Origin: Megalobrama amblycephala
Lineage: Eukaryota > Chordata > Actinopteri > Cypriniformes > Xenocyprididae
Reading direction: 5' to 3'
Assembly (NCBI RefSeq): GCF_018812025.1
Contig: NC_063049.1
Location: forward strand, 40,041,503 to 40,105,502
Length of the DNA: 64,000 nt
Under the pieces are notes generated by a model that worked only from the letters and a program-made list of their open reading frames with translations, was not told the DNA's origin and did not search any database. The translations under genes and the position numbers were made by a program. Shown here in pieces: positions 32,933 through 45,480 of the stretch; the stretch's first letter is position 1, and every line of letters starts with the position of its first letter.

Positions 32933-33240
32933 CAACAGAGGAAACAGAAGCCATACCACCTCTTTCCCAAGAGCAATTTCAAAGGTCACTGTTTTGGCCA
33001 GTAGATCAGAAATACCATCCAGTGACTGTGTGGAAGAGGCTGTTATTTTGATCCTCAGTCTGTGTCCATAAAGCCCGTCACTAAGAGGCAGAACCTCCAG
33101 CAGGACCCGACCAAGGAGACATGCCTCACTTGTGCAGACACGCTTCACTTGTGGGCTCCTATAGTGTGAAGTGCACATAAAGACCATCCCGGGGGTTAAA
33201 TAGACCCTCTGAATGACCTGCAGGCACTGTGACCAGGAAT
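32933..33240 (-). CDS. Possible coding exon of an unidentified gene
   Basis: An open minus-strand frame of about 100 codons in otherwise stop-rich DNA. A good acceptor (TTCCTGGTCACAG) lies near 33,230, and there is a weak possible donor, AAAGAG|GTGGTA, near 32,965. The product is of ordinary globular composition: LTPGMVFMCTSHYRSP, VCTSEACLLGRVLLEVLPL, GHRLRIKITASSTQSLDG, TVTFEIALGKE. It is not low-complexity and matches no transposon protein I know. It could be a host exon, a pseudogene fragment or chance. Confidence 0.3.
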
Positions 33241-33659
33241 TTGAGACATTCACAACACAAAGCCATCAAGATACATCAAAACAGTTGTGCCAAAGCCGTA
33301 CACGGCACACTCAAAGCCCTCTGGCTTTTCATGGATCTGTCATCTGACTCTTTGTTATGGTCTGTGCTTCTAACCTTTGCTGGTGAACTCTTGTACATTA
33401 GCAGCTTATTTTCTCGGACCAACCAACATGACTGGTGGTAACTGATGTTAATGGACAAAGTAGACAATGTGGGGAAGAGTCCTAATGACAGGACTGCAGT
33501 TGAAAGTTCCTTCCACCCAATGTAAAAGGTTTTTGTTTGTCCTTCAAACTGCACAGCAATGACAATGTATAGAATAGGTAAAACACACCAATTATTAGAC
33601 CTAATGTACAAATTAGCACGTATTTCTTGGGGGGGGGGGGGGTGGATTGCATAAGCCAG
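33241..33659. other. No gene recognised
   Basis: Overlapping open frames on both strands without motifs, then a run of about 12 G at about 33,631-33,642. Confidence 0.45.
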
Positions 33660-34084
33660 GGGAGTGAAGTTTACCTTGGAAATCTTTACTAGGAACTCTT
33701 TCCTAGCTGGCCTCCATTACACTCACCCCCTATACCTCCCACCCATCTGGGTCACGGCACCAATGCAACCGGTCCTACTCGACCCGCTCTGAGAGGGATT
33801 CGAACTGGCGTCTCCGGCATGGGATCGCAGCCTCTAATGCCATTCACTAGAGTGAGGTTTACCTTGGAACTCTTTATTAGGAACTTCTTCCTAGCTGACC
33901 TGCATTACACTCACTCCTCTAAACCTCCCTTCCATCCGGGTCACGGCACCAATGCAACCAGCCCTACTCGACCAGCTCCGAGTGGGATTCGAACTGACGT
34001 CTCAGGGCATGGCATCACAGCTTTTAACGTCAGTTACTAGAGTGAGGTATACCTGCACAGCTCTTTTCTAGCTGGCCTCTATTA
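33660..34084 (-). repeat. Tandem 187-bp units with tRNA-like B box
   Basis: Two full units and the start of a third (starts near 33,662, 33,850 and 34,036). Each carries TTTACCTTGGAACTCTTTA-type sequence, CCGGGTCACGGCACCAATGC and, on the minus strand, a Pol III B-box-like GTTCGAATCCC(A/T)CTC preceded by GAGACGYCA. This suggests a tRNA-derived SINE-like unit amplified in tandem. The A box is not convincing. Confidence 0.65.
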
Positions 34085-34400
34085 TGCAATGCATGCTGGG
34101 ACCTTGCAAAACATTGTTTAGATGACTCAATTTTGAAAGTAAGGACAACATTTGAACAGGTTTTGAACAAATACCTGAGTATCCTAAGCAAGGTCAATAA
34201 AGCAACATTTGTTAGCAACATGTTTAGAGTATTCTTGTTCAGTACACACTAGGGATGCGTGGGTACTGGGAAAATACTGGTATAAATTTTATTTAGAACA
34301 GTACGATATTATGATTTTGCTCATTTCGGTATATGCTGCTGTTCCGAAGTTCACCGCTAGGTGACAGTATGCTACACAAACTGACGCAAAATCCAAAAAA

Positions 34401-34574
34401 ATGGATAAAGCAGTTGAATCTCACTCAACACACCCAAAAATAATTAATAATGAGAGAAGTAGACTTATAATTTGGAATTACTTTGCTTATAAAAATGATG
34501 AAGAACCATCAAACCTTGCCAAGCATCTGTCACTTGCTCATTCTGACTTGTACAAGACAATTCGAGATCGACAG
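34401..34574 (+). pseudogene. BED-finger-like first exon remnant of hAT transposase
   Basis: ATG at 34,401 opens MDKAVESHSTHPK, then SRLIIWNYFAYKND and SNLAKHLSLAHSDLYK, followed by a donor-like CGACAG|GTCAGT. The W-YF start and the final HL-x4-H pair are those of a BED finger, but the stretch that should hold the CxxC pair is missing, so the finger cannot fold. Confidence 0.55.
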
Positions 34575-35139
34575 GTCAGTGCGTCATTCAAACAATCTAA
34601 TTTAGACATTTATTTTCTTTTAACACTGATCAACGCACATACATGAGATCATATCGGTTAGATAACACGAAAGCTCCAGCGTGCGTTTGAACCAATGATG
34701 TTTATATCTCATAATATTTGCACTTAAGTTTAGGTAGTTCTAACAGTAGTTGCAGGTACAGAGATGCTAGTTACAAAAATTAAATAAAGCAAACAAATGT
34801 AAAATAACACTGGATAGTTACTGTTAATACATTAAATAGGTAAATCCTTACGATTAATTTAAAGTTACAAACGTTATTTAGTGACAGACAGCAACATGTA
34901 TTTTTGGCTTCACAGGTTCGATATCGGCTACTATTACACATACGATGACGCATACTATTAAACTATTTAAATTCACCTAAGACATAATCCGTTTTTTTCC
35001 ATAAGTAGAATAGGGAAGGCGTAGGACATACAGAGTAATCTTTTTGAAGAATACGGAAAACGGAAGCACGTGCAAAGTGATCATTTGTGTTTATAAAGCA
35101 TATACATGAAAATGGCAGATCGTTTCACTAGATAAGACC

Positions 35140-35376
35140 CTTATTCCTCGTCTGGTATCGTTTAAAGCCATTTGAAGCTGCACTGAAACTGTCATTTTGA
35201 CCTTCAACCGTTTGGAGGCCATTGAAGTCCACTATAAGGAGAATAATCCTGGAATGTTTTCATCAAAAAACTTAATTTCTTTTCGACTGAAGAAAGAAAG
35301 ACATGAACATCTTGAATGACATGGGGGAGAGTAAATTATCAGGAAAATTTTATTTGAAAGTGAACTAATCCTTTAA
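35140..35376 (+). mobile_element. Fragment of the foldback family found at 55,651-58,348
   Basis: Only the right-hand half is present: GAAGAAAGAAAGACATGAAC, GAGAGTAAATTATCAGGAAA and GAAAGTGAACTAATCCTTTAA are the variant right end of the abundant GGGTGAACTATCCCTTTAA-type foldback repeat. Confidence 0.6.
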
Positions 35377-35745
35377 GGAAAAACAACTCAATTTGGAATG
35401 CGCAAGCTCTCTGTGGCTTGTGTGTGCGTTGTTTGTTGGTATAAGTGCAAAGAAGCCATCCCTCAAAGAGTTTGTTACCAAGTACGTTACTACTGAATGA
35501 TAAAATTGCTTGGATGTTTAAAAAGGTTTAGAAAACATGGGCAAGTTATTTCTGTCAGTTGTCCGAAACGCGCATGAGTGTGTTGTATCGCAGCGTGCTT
35601 ATGTACAGGTGCGATGTCTTTTGAAGCCAGAAGCAATTTGCTCATTTTGAGAGTTAGAGAGGGGAGAGAAAGTATTGCTGAATTTACTTCACAAGAAAGT
35701 TTTTAATTTACTGATTTGATGTGATAATCTGTGTTGATTTATTAA

Positions 35746-37250
35746 CCCTCTGGAGTCTGAGGCTGATTTGGGGCCTGGAGAAGTTTTGACATGCCCTGAC
35801 ACTTTTTTCAGTTGTTCATAAACATATTAATGGAAAAAGTGTCATTACACTGTATTCAGCACAAACTAGGCTACCATAATATGTGAGGAACATGTATGTA
35901 CATGTTTGTGTTTTTGAAGGAATAATGTTTATGCGTGGTTATTGAAAAAACAAAAAACGTAATTCACTGAAATAAGGCCAAAAAAAATAATATTATATGT
36001 GTGTTCACAAGACTTCGGGTATTGGAGGATGTAGACTAGAGTTTTTGCTTCAAAATTATGTAAAAATTATTCTGCCTACTCCTTCATATAAAACAATAGA
36101 GAGATTTAAATTTTGTAAGACACTTTTTGTCACGAAACACAGTATGCGTGGAGGCGTGAATCATCATGAATAATGGGTCATTTACAACTGAGAATACAAA
36201 AGAATCGCATAATGAGGTGTAATGACCTGCATAAATAATGAGCTCTTTCAGTCAGGTAGGCTGTGAAAAAACCCTCTGTGATCATGTCTCAAGCTCATCA
36301 TGGTGTATATCAAACATACAGAAAAAACAGCAATACTGTGAAATATTATTACAATTTAAAATAATGGTATTGTATTATATTCTTTAAAATATAATGTATT
36401 TCTGTGATGCAAAGTGTCTGAACAATTATGTTACCTCTGTGGCATTTCATATAGGCTTTTAGCTTAAAAGCATGCACATTTGGAGAAATATGGATGGATT
36501 CGCATATGTTTGTCAATTTTCTATACAAAGGAGTGTATTCAATATTTATTGTCATCACTATGAACACTGGATACTGTGTTTTCAATTCATACTTGCAGCC
36601 GGAGGGCACTCTGTGCACCTTTAGTCCACAAATTTATCTAAAGAAGAACAGGTCATGTGACTCTCCAGGAACTGAACTAACAGAGGCCAGAGATCGCTAA
36701 CTATGGCTATTCAAAACACTTTTCGAGACAATAAATACACGATTGAGATGATGTATGCATGTATTGACTGAATTTGCGTCTGAATAGCGCTCGTTCCGTG
36801 GGCGTGGCCGCATTAGCAGATAATGAGCCGAATCACGGACTTCTGACATGGCTCTCTTTTCATACAGATTACATAAGCAGAGAATATTTGTTTTCGATTT
36901 GACTTACACGATTTAAAACCTGACATTTCAACGTTTTTTTAGACATAAGTCTAATTTTTTGTCATTAGTATTCAATAAGTCACAGTTCATTTTCTGAGAG
37001 CTATAAGATTGGAGTTCGTTCAGAGGGAGACGAGAGATCACGCATCATGTTAGTTTTCTTTATTTTGCAAAAAGCACAACATTTTGTTTTTATTCTGAGT
37101 GTACACAAATAAAAGAAGATATTCAACAGATTAAAATGGCGTATAACTCTTAATTGTATGTGCAACATTGACGGAGTATTTTGAGTCTCTTTCACACTGG
37201 TAAGAAAAAAATTGCAGTGGTATCGCTGGCGATACCTCAGACCTAAACAT
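35746..37250 (-). mobile_element. TTAA-flanked (piggyBac-like) element, copy 1
   Basis: Starts after TTAA (35,742-35,745) with CCCTCTGGAGTCTGAGGCTG. It is colinear, in reverse orientation, with 55,902-57,811 over its whole length (shared blocks TGTGAGGAACATGTATGTAC, GTGGGCGTGGCCGCATTAGC, GACGGAGTATTTTGAGTCT). The other terminus is degenerate near CCTCAGACCTAAAC. It lacks the 342-bp MITE present in copy 2 and so shows the empty site. Confidence 0.75.
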
Positions 37251-37419
37251 TTGCGGTAATTTCCCTCTTTGTAAACGCAAAACCTCAGAGAATGAGTAAA
37301 ATTATCCGCGCCAAAATTTAGACCCTGTATGGTATCGATTTAATATTGATATATCGGTATTAGATTGTGGTACCATACCGAAGCCAAAATTGTGGTATCG
37401 AGCCATCCCTATTACACAC

Positions 37420-38239
37420 ATAATAAACTCACAACTCCAACTAAAAATACATGTACTAAAACAAATAAAATTTGAAATAATATTATGATTGTTATGGTGT
37501 CATTTCCGAGTACATACGCTCAACCCTAGGTGCCAGAAAACAACAACAAAACCAAAAACTGTAGTTTACAAGGAATCTAAAACCGATTATTCTATCCTAG
37601 AGACATCATAAATTCAACTTGAATGGTTTTGAAAAATCCTGTCCCATGTAGCAGCAGCCAGAATTCAATTTTGAGTAACTTGGCAACCTTAAGCTGACAC
37701 CAGAGTCACCCCATTCGCAAACAAACACATTTAGACATCACAGGAAAACTGCGAAAGGCTCATACCCTCCAGCAAAAAGACAAAAGACAAACAATGATTC
37801 CAGACTGTTGCAATCTGTAAGAGGTCCTGGATTGGTTGGTGTAGTAAACAGGAACATCGTCACTGGTTTGTAGTTCTACCTGTCCCGTAGCAAACCTCAC
37901 TGACAAGTCAGGACTTGGAGCTGTGTCGGTTACTCTTTGTATCTTGTTTTTCCTAACCAAGATTCATAGATAAGACAAGAGCTGAAAAACACAGCCGGAG
38001 GGGCTGTGATTTAAATGTGTATTATCACACAGTCGTAGCCTTTGTTTTGTAATGTTATGGGTCACACTGAAATAACACTACATGAACCATTACCACAACC
38101 CTAGTCTAAACTGTAAAAATGCAAAACATAATTCAATTGACTCAGTTTTAATACACTACTTTACTTAATAATATATCAAAATACAGCACAATTTCTTTCC
38201 TGTCTTTATCAGCCTTAATAAATCCATTCTCTAAATCTA
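37420..38239. other. No gene recognised
   Basis: AT-rich unique-looking sequence. Confidence 0.5.
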
Positions 38240-38950
38240 TAGTGGGGTCCAAAGTCTGAGACCACTAATAAAAATACATTATTTTCTTGAATCTCAATAT
38301 GGATTTCTTTAAATACCTTTGATTCGGATCAATGTGCTAATGAATCATTCAGACCATTCTGTGAATTGTTTTGATGGATTCATAACAAAATACTACTCTT
38401 GATATCTTGCAAGTTTTATTCTACACAATATCAATTTCTAGCTGATGGAGTATTTTACAGCAGAGCAGAACCAGAAAAATGTATTCTCACTATAGAACTT
38501 TCTAAGCATTTCCATGATAAAATTTTACTTGTTTCCATGACTAGAAAAGAAAAAGCAATAAATAAATATTTGACATTTCCATGTTTTCCATGATTGTAAA
38601 AACCCTGTTTCTAATTTAATACAGCAATTTTCATTACAAATTATATTATAAAAATGTTTAAAGGTTTAGGGTTAGTAAGATTTAAACATTTTTGAAATAA
38701 ACCTTTTATGCTTAATAAGGCTGCATTAATTTCACCAGAAAAGAGTAATATTTTGTTTTATGTTTTCTATTGTTAAGTGTAATTTATTCCTGTGATGGCA
38801 AAGCCATTACTCCAGTCTGCAAGAACATCTCATTATCTGTATAAAAAAAAAACTTTAACATGATAATTTTAAGACCTATTTTTTTAATTACTTTATTTCC
38901 AGGATTACAAAAAAAAAATCTAAATTTCATAGACTTTTGGACACCACAGT
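38240..38950. mobile_element. Tc1/mariner-type MITE, about 710 bp
   Basis: TATA-GTGGGGTCCAAAGTCTGAG at the left and AGACTTTTGGACACCACAG-TATA at the right form imperfect inverted repeats bordered by TA. A fragment of the abundant 1856-type repeat lies inside (38,700-38,880). No coding sequence. Confidence 0.65.
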
Positions 38951-40163
38951 ATATTATGTTTGAAATAAATGTCTTTTTTACACATTCTGACATCAATTCT
39001 CACTAGACTCAAGTCTGCAATGCTCCATGACACCCATATGGAGAGTTAGAGAAGTCAACAAGCAACTCACCGTCCAGAGGGACATCGCACGGCCTTCTGC
39101 GAGGATTGTCCTGTCAGTTTAAGATGTCCAGGTGTCAATAAGTCCAGCCTCACTTTTATCATACAGCTGAACTGGATTCATGCATATACGGTCACGGTTC
39201 TGCCTATGAGTGTATCCCAGCCCTCCTCAGCAGTGCACACTGAGAACAAGAGCCTGGGTGTCTGGCCTTTGTTCTGACATATTTCCTGAGCTGCATTGTT
39301 AGCCATGGAAAGGAAACACATGCATTCTCGCACACACTTTTCTACGAGATTCTCCTGGGGGGATGCGATCGTCGGACAACATGCAGCGTACTAGGAGCCC
39401 GACATTGTTTTTCTTTCCTTCACGCTTTTTCCGAGGTCAAAGTTTAACCTGTGCTTCACGCAGGGCTACAGTTAGAGAGAAGACTTTTAACAATCATGTT
39501 GATCATTGACAGAAGTTTCCAAGCTGACTGACCAGACCGTCAAGGCGTCAACCCCCCACCCCCCCGGCTCTGACACGACATTATTAGAATAGGAGACCTT
39601 ATTTACAAGTTCAAAACAGTGTGTTTGACTCTATGAGGTCAAAAGCCAAGGTGTGTAAAATATAATTAGCTGCCGTCACAACACAACTCAATAAAAGGGA
39701 GGTACTCTCAGCTCTAGTTAATACATTTGAACATGTTTACATTTATTCTGCATATTTTCCCTCAAAATTAGTGCTGAAAAGGGTAGGTCCGCCAGCCCTT
39801 ATACTGCCAATATCTGGATCTGATACAACCAGAAGGAAATGGAAATGTGCAGTGCAGTTTTTTTTATAAAAGATGCTTTTTATCAAAAATATGCAATATT
39901 TAAAATAGAACATACTAAATTAACAAAAAAGCTCTAACTGTCTTGCATTTTACTTTTAAATCTAATGAAAAAATGCATTTTAGGGTTGTTATTAATGTGG
40001 TAACAAGATATAAAAAATGCTTAATTTAACATGAAGAAATAAAATAGAAGACATTTGTAAAATAAAATAATAATAAATATAAAAATAAACTGTTGTAATG
40101 AATAAAAAATAATGAAAAATAATATATATCACACACACATACATATATACAACACACACACAC

Positions 40164-40167
<4 letters not shown>
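38951..40167. other. No gene recognised
   Basis: 39,050-39,580 is GC-richer unique-looking sequence with a C-rich run at about 39,551-39,565. No open frame with coding character. Confidence 0.5.

Positions 40168-40234
<67 letters not shown>
40168..40234. repeat. (AT)n-(GT)n compound microsatellite
   Basis: About 23 AT units pass directly into about 10 GT units. The preceding 60 bp are a degenerate CA/TA tract. Confidence 0.95.
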
Positions 40235-40235
<1 letters not shown>

Positions 40236-41690
40236 ATTATATACATATACATTAGTGGTACATATACATCCGTGGTAAAAATGAGGCAAAGTCCTCACAT
40301 TTTTTATATATATCAAATTTATATCTGTTACACTTAAATTTCCAGGTTAAATAAACATTACATAAAAAAGAAAGACCAAATACAATTCTATTTTGTATTT
40401 TTACACAATTTAATGTATTAAAACCAAGTATAAATTTCATAAATTTAAATTTTCAAGTTTTTACGCATTTTTACATTTATTCCAAAATAATAACTAAAGG
40501 CAGTAAGAATTTAAACAATATATTTATTTTGTGAACTGCGCATCCATATCCAGTTACATCCAATCATAACCAATCACATCCAATCATAGCGTGATGTGAC
40601 TTTCTCATGTGACTTTCCTCCATTCATTCTCAATTACCCCCCACCAAACCCAGCGCACGCTTTAGGGGGTCTGTTTAAAGTCAATGGGCTCAGGGGAGGC
40701 AAGAGACACGCGGACTCCCGCTGTAACTTTACCTGCAGGGGTCACTGTTGGACAGTGTTCCATTATAAAAAACAAGTGACTTTTACACTTTTTAAATGTC
40801 ATATTTTGTAATATTTGCATTGCTATATTTTTGTAATATCTATTATTTTCTCATCCAGTTTTTTTAGGAGACACTGCCTCCCTTGCCTCCTAGGAGGAAA
40901 TGCTCCTGATACACACACACACACACACAGACACACACACACACACACGCTTATTCATATACTTGGGAATCCCTGCCATTAAAAACTTGCCATACTCTAC
41001 TCGGTACTTCAATTTGTGCACCCCTAGTGGTCAAAAATGTATTTCACACTATATAAGTACTGCTGTAAAGTATACAAGCCTACGCCTTTCAAGCCAACCC
41101 ACTTAACACAGTTTCCCGTGGTTACCAGTGTGGTACATCTATAAATCTGTACCCAGGACACAAAATAGCAAAAGGATGGCCTGCGGGAGGGGTAAAGCTC
41201 AGAGTCCAGGCCTGCATGCATTAGCTCTTCAAACCTCCCTGCATGCGCCACCACTGCCATGAGCAGAATTAGCACGGGGGTAAATATGTCAGGGGCGAGA
41301 GCCACTTAAAATTTAAAGGCCAGACAGGTCACAACCCTATAACCATCAGTGGGGGACCGCTTTAATGAATGCCCTGAACACCTCAAAACCATCTCCTGTT
41401 GTTTTCATGTTTAAATTAAAGTGACTACATAGCATCTAAAGACAGAAAGACAGATGGAGGTGAGATATAAGGGAGAGGCTGTTCTTTTCTATGCACCGAC
41501 AGGTATTAAATAACACGTCTGTGGGTAGACTTGTCACAGGACATTCTGTGAACACGTCCTCCATTAAAGGAGGTAGATTTACTGCCCCCTTGAGCGTCGA
41601 CCATGTTTTCATTTGGAGAAAGCTGTGTGACATGGTGCCCTGAGGAGAGAACATCAAGCTTCTGCCTTGACGAGTCAAATTCATCTGCGC

Positions 41691-41693
<3 letters not shown>
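40235..41693. other. No gene recognised; CA run at 40,912-40,948
   Basis: Includes a tandem CAATCACATCCAATCATA motif near 40,557-40,588 and an interrupted CA microsatellite. Minus frame 41,024-41,305 is open but unsupported. Confidence 0.5.

Positions 41694-41734
<41 letters not shown>
41694..41734. repeat. (CA)n microsatellite
   Basis: About 20 CA units. It creates the long Cys/Val and His/Thr runs in the overlapping frames. Confidence 0.97.
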
Positions 41735-41738
<4 letters not shown>

Positions 41739-42890
41739 TGTATGTGTCATTATACGAGCCAATTGCTAAATTGCTATTTGGTAAAGCTTTCAAGCTACAT
41801 TCAAGTATTTCAGATTTAGGATCTCTTTTTTTTGTTGTTGTTGTTGTTGTAGCTTATCAGATTCATGGTTTACCAGTAGAGAATGATGAAAAGTCCCCCA
41901 AATTGTCAATAATGATGACTGAATGCTCAGTGAAAAGTCATACGATAACTTTGGACAAGAAACAAAAAAAATCAATGTAATTATTTATTGCGAATCTTCC
42001 CCTTCGCTGCACCTCTGTAATTTCATTCTCCATTCCACATATCTGAACTGGCCGCCACATTCAGGTATGACAGAACCAATATGAGAATGAGAAACCATGA
42101 GAACCAATGGCATTTGTGGTCAATGACATCAAACCTGGTGTGACACATCAATGCACCATTTCTGAATCTAAGCTTTGCCGGGGGGGAGGGATTATCAGTG
42201 AATATCGACTTTCGGTCTGTTCCTCACACAAAGCTAACATGAGTTCCATGGACTTTTCCAAAATCCCAATGATTGCTCAAATGTTTGTTTTCCAATTTTT
42301 TGTTGTTACAGCAGATACAATAGTAAGTAGTGACAGACAGTTGATAGAGAGATAAGATAGATTGGATAGATATACTTGGTGGCAATTGTAGCACAGAAAT
42401 CACACATGTCATCTACTACAAAATATTTTTGTGTGTGATGGTGTGCGCATGCCTGACAAGGCTTAAATTCAACAAAGTCCTGTGAAGGAGGGTATAAATA
42501 GAAGCACTCTCTCAGAACAGACTGTTCCCCGGTGATGGTCAGCTGTGAATGGGCCGGATGTGAACCTGGGTGCTGACTGTGAGCATCATGAGAAACTGCA
42601 CACATACACAGCACAGGAAACATACTGTCCTCACCCACAGGAAACATTCCAGCTAGACAACAAAACAACCTGCTGCGGCTAACTATAGTAACCTCTGGCC
42701 TGGTCCTCCTGCTCTCATAACTGCTGTTGGCAGAACCACACGCCACTACTGGCTCCTGAGGGATGCCATCACACCACATAACAAAACAAGCAAAACAAAA
42801 GTGAACCAATCAATAAAGGTCAGCTGATTTCAAGAGGAGAAGCTCATGGATGGATGGATGGATTTCCTAAAGCAAAGAATAGTTTAACAT
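41735..42890. other. No gene recognised
   Basis: Contains a TTG run (41,833-41,850), a GATA-like patch (42,340-42,372) and a short GGAT run (42,847-42,863). The 167-codon minus frame at 42,306-42,809 is discussed under rejected items. Confidence 0.45.
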
Positions 42891-42894
42891 TTAA

Positions 42895-43652
42895 AGGGGA
42901 CCTATTATGCCACTTTCACAAGATGTAATATAAGTCTCTGGTGTCCCCAGAATATGTCTGTGAAGTTTCAGCTCAAAATACCCAACAGATCATTTATTAT
43001 AGCTTGTCAAATTTGCCTCTATTTGGGTGTGAGCAAAAACACGCCGTTTTTGTGTGTGTCCCTTTAAATGCAAATGAGCTGCTGCTGCTCCCAGCCCATT
43101 TTCCAGAAGAGGGCGGAGCTTTAACAGCTTGTGCTTCGGTTGCTCAACAACAACAAAGCTGGAGAATCTCACGAAGCCAAAATGAGGATTGTCAGTAACG
43201 GTGTTCAGCCTTACATTGTTCAAACCGGAGTCGAACACTGATGGAGAGACTCAGGAAGAAGTTACAACTTTTAGAATGAAACTGGATGTTTCTGAATGGT
43301 TAGTGGATACATTTATGTAGTTGCTGTGGAGTTGATTCAACTCGTCCACTAGCATGTGCCGTCATGTTAATCTTTTGTGCAAATCCAGTGTTGAATTGAC
43401 CCTCGTTTGTGAAGCAGTCCGGCGTAAAATGACGGCATGGCAACAACACTCTACAACAACAACTCTCCCTCTTCTCTAAAGCAGCCCAACATGGCCACAC
43501 CCCCTTTGATGTGTGTTCCCAGGGGCAGAGTTTATGTAAATTTTAGGGCTAGTGACGTCGCTAACCCAGGAAGAAGCTACTTGTAGTCCCTACCAGCAGT
43601 TTGTTGTAGTCCTTAAAAAAGCGATTTCTGTAAAAGAAAATATCTCAGAAAA
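42895..43652 (+). mobile_element. T2/Kolobok-like element, copy C, 3' truncated
   Basis: Intact left terminus TTAA-AGGGGACCTATTATGCC, then the same interior as copy A up to GTAAAAGAAAATATCTCAG. It is cut there and joined to a GGAT microsatellite. The conserved short frame (ATG at 43,182) is broken by one extra base in GTCGAACACTGATG. Confidence 0.75.
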
Positions 43653-43690
43653 TATCTGATGGATGGATGGATGGATGGATGGATGGATGA
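43653..43690. repeat. (GGAT)n microsatellite at truncated end of copy C
   Basis: Seven GGAT units immediately follow the truncation point. A similar short GGAT run lies just 5' of the element (42,847-42,863). Confidence 0.95.
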
Positions 43691-45100
43691 TGATTTTTTA
43701 GTCAGCCACCTATAATAAAGTTGTCATGAAAACAAAAGTTTTGTGGCTTTAGAATGAATGAATGAATATTTTTTCAGTCAACCTCCAATAATCAAGACCA
43801 TATGACATGTCAAACAAACAAATAAAGTCTAATTTTCAGTATATTTTTTTCAGTCAGCCTATTAAAAATCTAAAGTTTTGTGGATAAATAAATACAACAT
43901 GATGTTTCAAGCCAAATGGTCAATTTTTTCAATCCTCCTAGAGTTGACTGATTGATTTCTAACCCTATTAAATCAAAAGTTTTGTGGCTTTTAGTACATA
44001 TCTGTTAGATCTGACATAACTATAACCTGTTAGCTACAAAAAAAATTAGAGCCCCAATATGTGCCACACAAAATTGCTGTTTTGATAGTCTGACCAATGG
44101 CAGACCAGTATTTGGGAAGCAGTTGAGCAGAAATTACACACTTCACCTTTAAGGAGAGTGAAATTTCCAAACACACACACCAAACGCACGCTGTGGGAAA
44201 CACTGAGACAATTACAGCCTGCACTGTCAGACATCGGTAAACAGCGGTTTACGTGCGAAGAACATGTAACCGCAGCATTAATATGTATTTATCTGTGAAT
44301 TGTGAAGTAAATGAATAGGGCTCGTTTTTCCAAGAAAGTGTGATGCCAAACCTGTGGCACTTGTAAATATTTGTTTGTATTGAGGACATTCAGTCCATGA
44401 TTACTTAGCTTTGTGTCGGTTTGCGCTGGAAAACGATGGTTTGTTTGGTGAGGGGCTGATTTGGCTGTGAAGCTGCCGTGTCTTGTTAGCTATGAGATGG
44501 GTAAGGAGGGGTCCGCTGGGGCCGTGGAGCGTGTGAACTCTTTAGGGGATTAGATATTTCTGCCCCTCCTGTGGAGATCTGTGTGAGCAATTACCATCCC
44601 ATGGTCACAGAGGACCAAACGAGAAAGAAAAATTCAGTATTAGAGGAACTGTGGTGGTCCATGGCCAATAAAAAAAACATTTATGTAAAGAAATGACAAT
44701 GTTAATCAGGTAATACCATGCAACAATTCAAATGTGTCATCAGGTAGATATTTGTGTACACTGTGCCAGATGTATCTGAATGGGCACGACTGTTTATTTG
44801 CACAAATAAACGAAGTAAAGTGAAAATACACAGTGGGATGTGTACCAAACAAGTCAAGATGAGTAAGAACTTGCAATTAAGGGATTTAAAACAAATCAGA
44901 AATTAAATCAATAATTAATATACAATTCAACAGGTGGGTGCATTTTGGCTGTTTTACAGTGGCTTATTTAATCAGAACTTAGAATCATTATAATATTAGT
45001 TTACAGTTTTTGGAGTTACATAATATGAAGCTATTTTGCACTGATTCCAGACTATTTCTGTTATGAATAATCTGATCTTTGGGTTTATTTGCATCAAAAT
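43691..45100. other. No gene recognised
   Basis: 43,730-44,000 contains three or four degenerate repeats of TTTTCAGTCAGCCTxxxATAA and AAAAGTTTTGTGGCTTT, an old short tandem structure. The remainder is unassigned. Confidence 0.5.
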
Positions 45101-45193
45101 GAAATAAAAAAATAAAATAAAATAAAATAAAATAATAAAATAAAATAAAATAAAATAAAATAAAAATTATTTAATAAGCATTTATTTATAATT

Positions 45194-45226
<33 letters not shown>

Positions 45227-45480
45227 TAATTGTTATAATAATTGTTATTTTATTATTATCATAGGAATAAATGATTAAATGCATAATATAATAAATTAAT
45301 TATATAAATAAAATAAAATAAAATAAAAATTATTTAATGAGCATTTATTTATCATTTATATAATAATAATATAATTGTTATAATAATAACTGTTATTATT
45401 TTATTATTATCATAGGGATAATAAATAAATTATTAAATGCATAATATAATAAATAATTATATAAATATATAATAAATTAT
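45101..45480. repeat. (AAAAT)n and tandem duplication of a 150-bp AT-rich unit
   Basis: A run of AAAAT pentamers is followed by two copies (about 45,167-45,320 and 45,325-45,475) of a unit reading AAAATTATTTAATRAGCATT, ATTATTATCATAGG and TTAAATGCATAATATAATAA. Confidence 0.9.

Larger units (their letters stand above)
34250..37411 (+). mobile_element. Degenerate hAT element, 3.2 kb, with nested insertions
   Basis: Starts TAGGGATGCGTGGGTACTGG and ends TGTGGTATCGAGCCATCCCTA, inverted TAGGGATG termini. Flanks GTACACAC and TTACACAC form an 8-bp TSD with one mismatch, characteristic of hAT. Near the left end is a remnant of a BED-finger exon (34,401). The interior also holds a foldback fragment (35,140-35,376) and a TTAA element (35,746 to about 37,250). 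No transposase catalytic domain is readable. Confidence 0.75.

Noticed and set aside
41603..41980. 125-codon plus frame
   Set aside because: Half of it is the translated CA and TTG microsatellites.
42306..42809. 167-codon minus-strand open frame
   Set aside because: No motif, no good start context, ends in a GATA-like repeat and has no splice support; most likely chance. A homology search would settle it.
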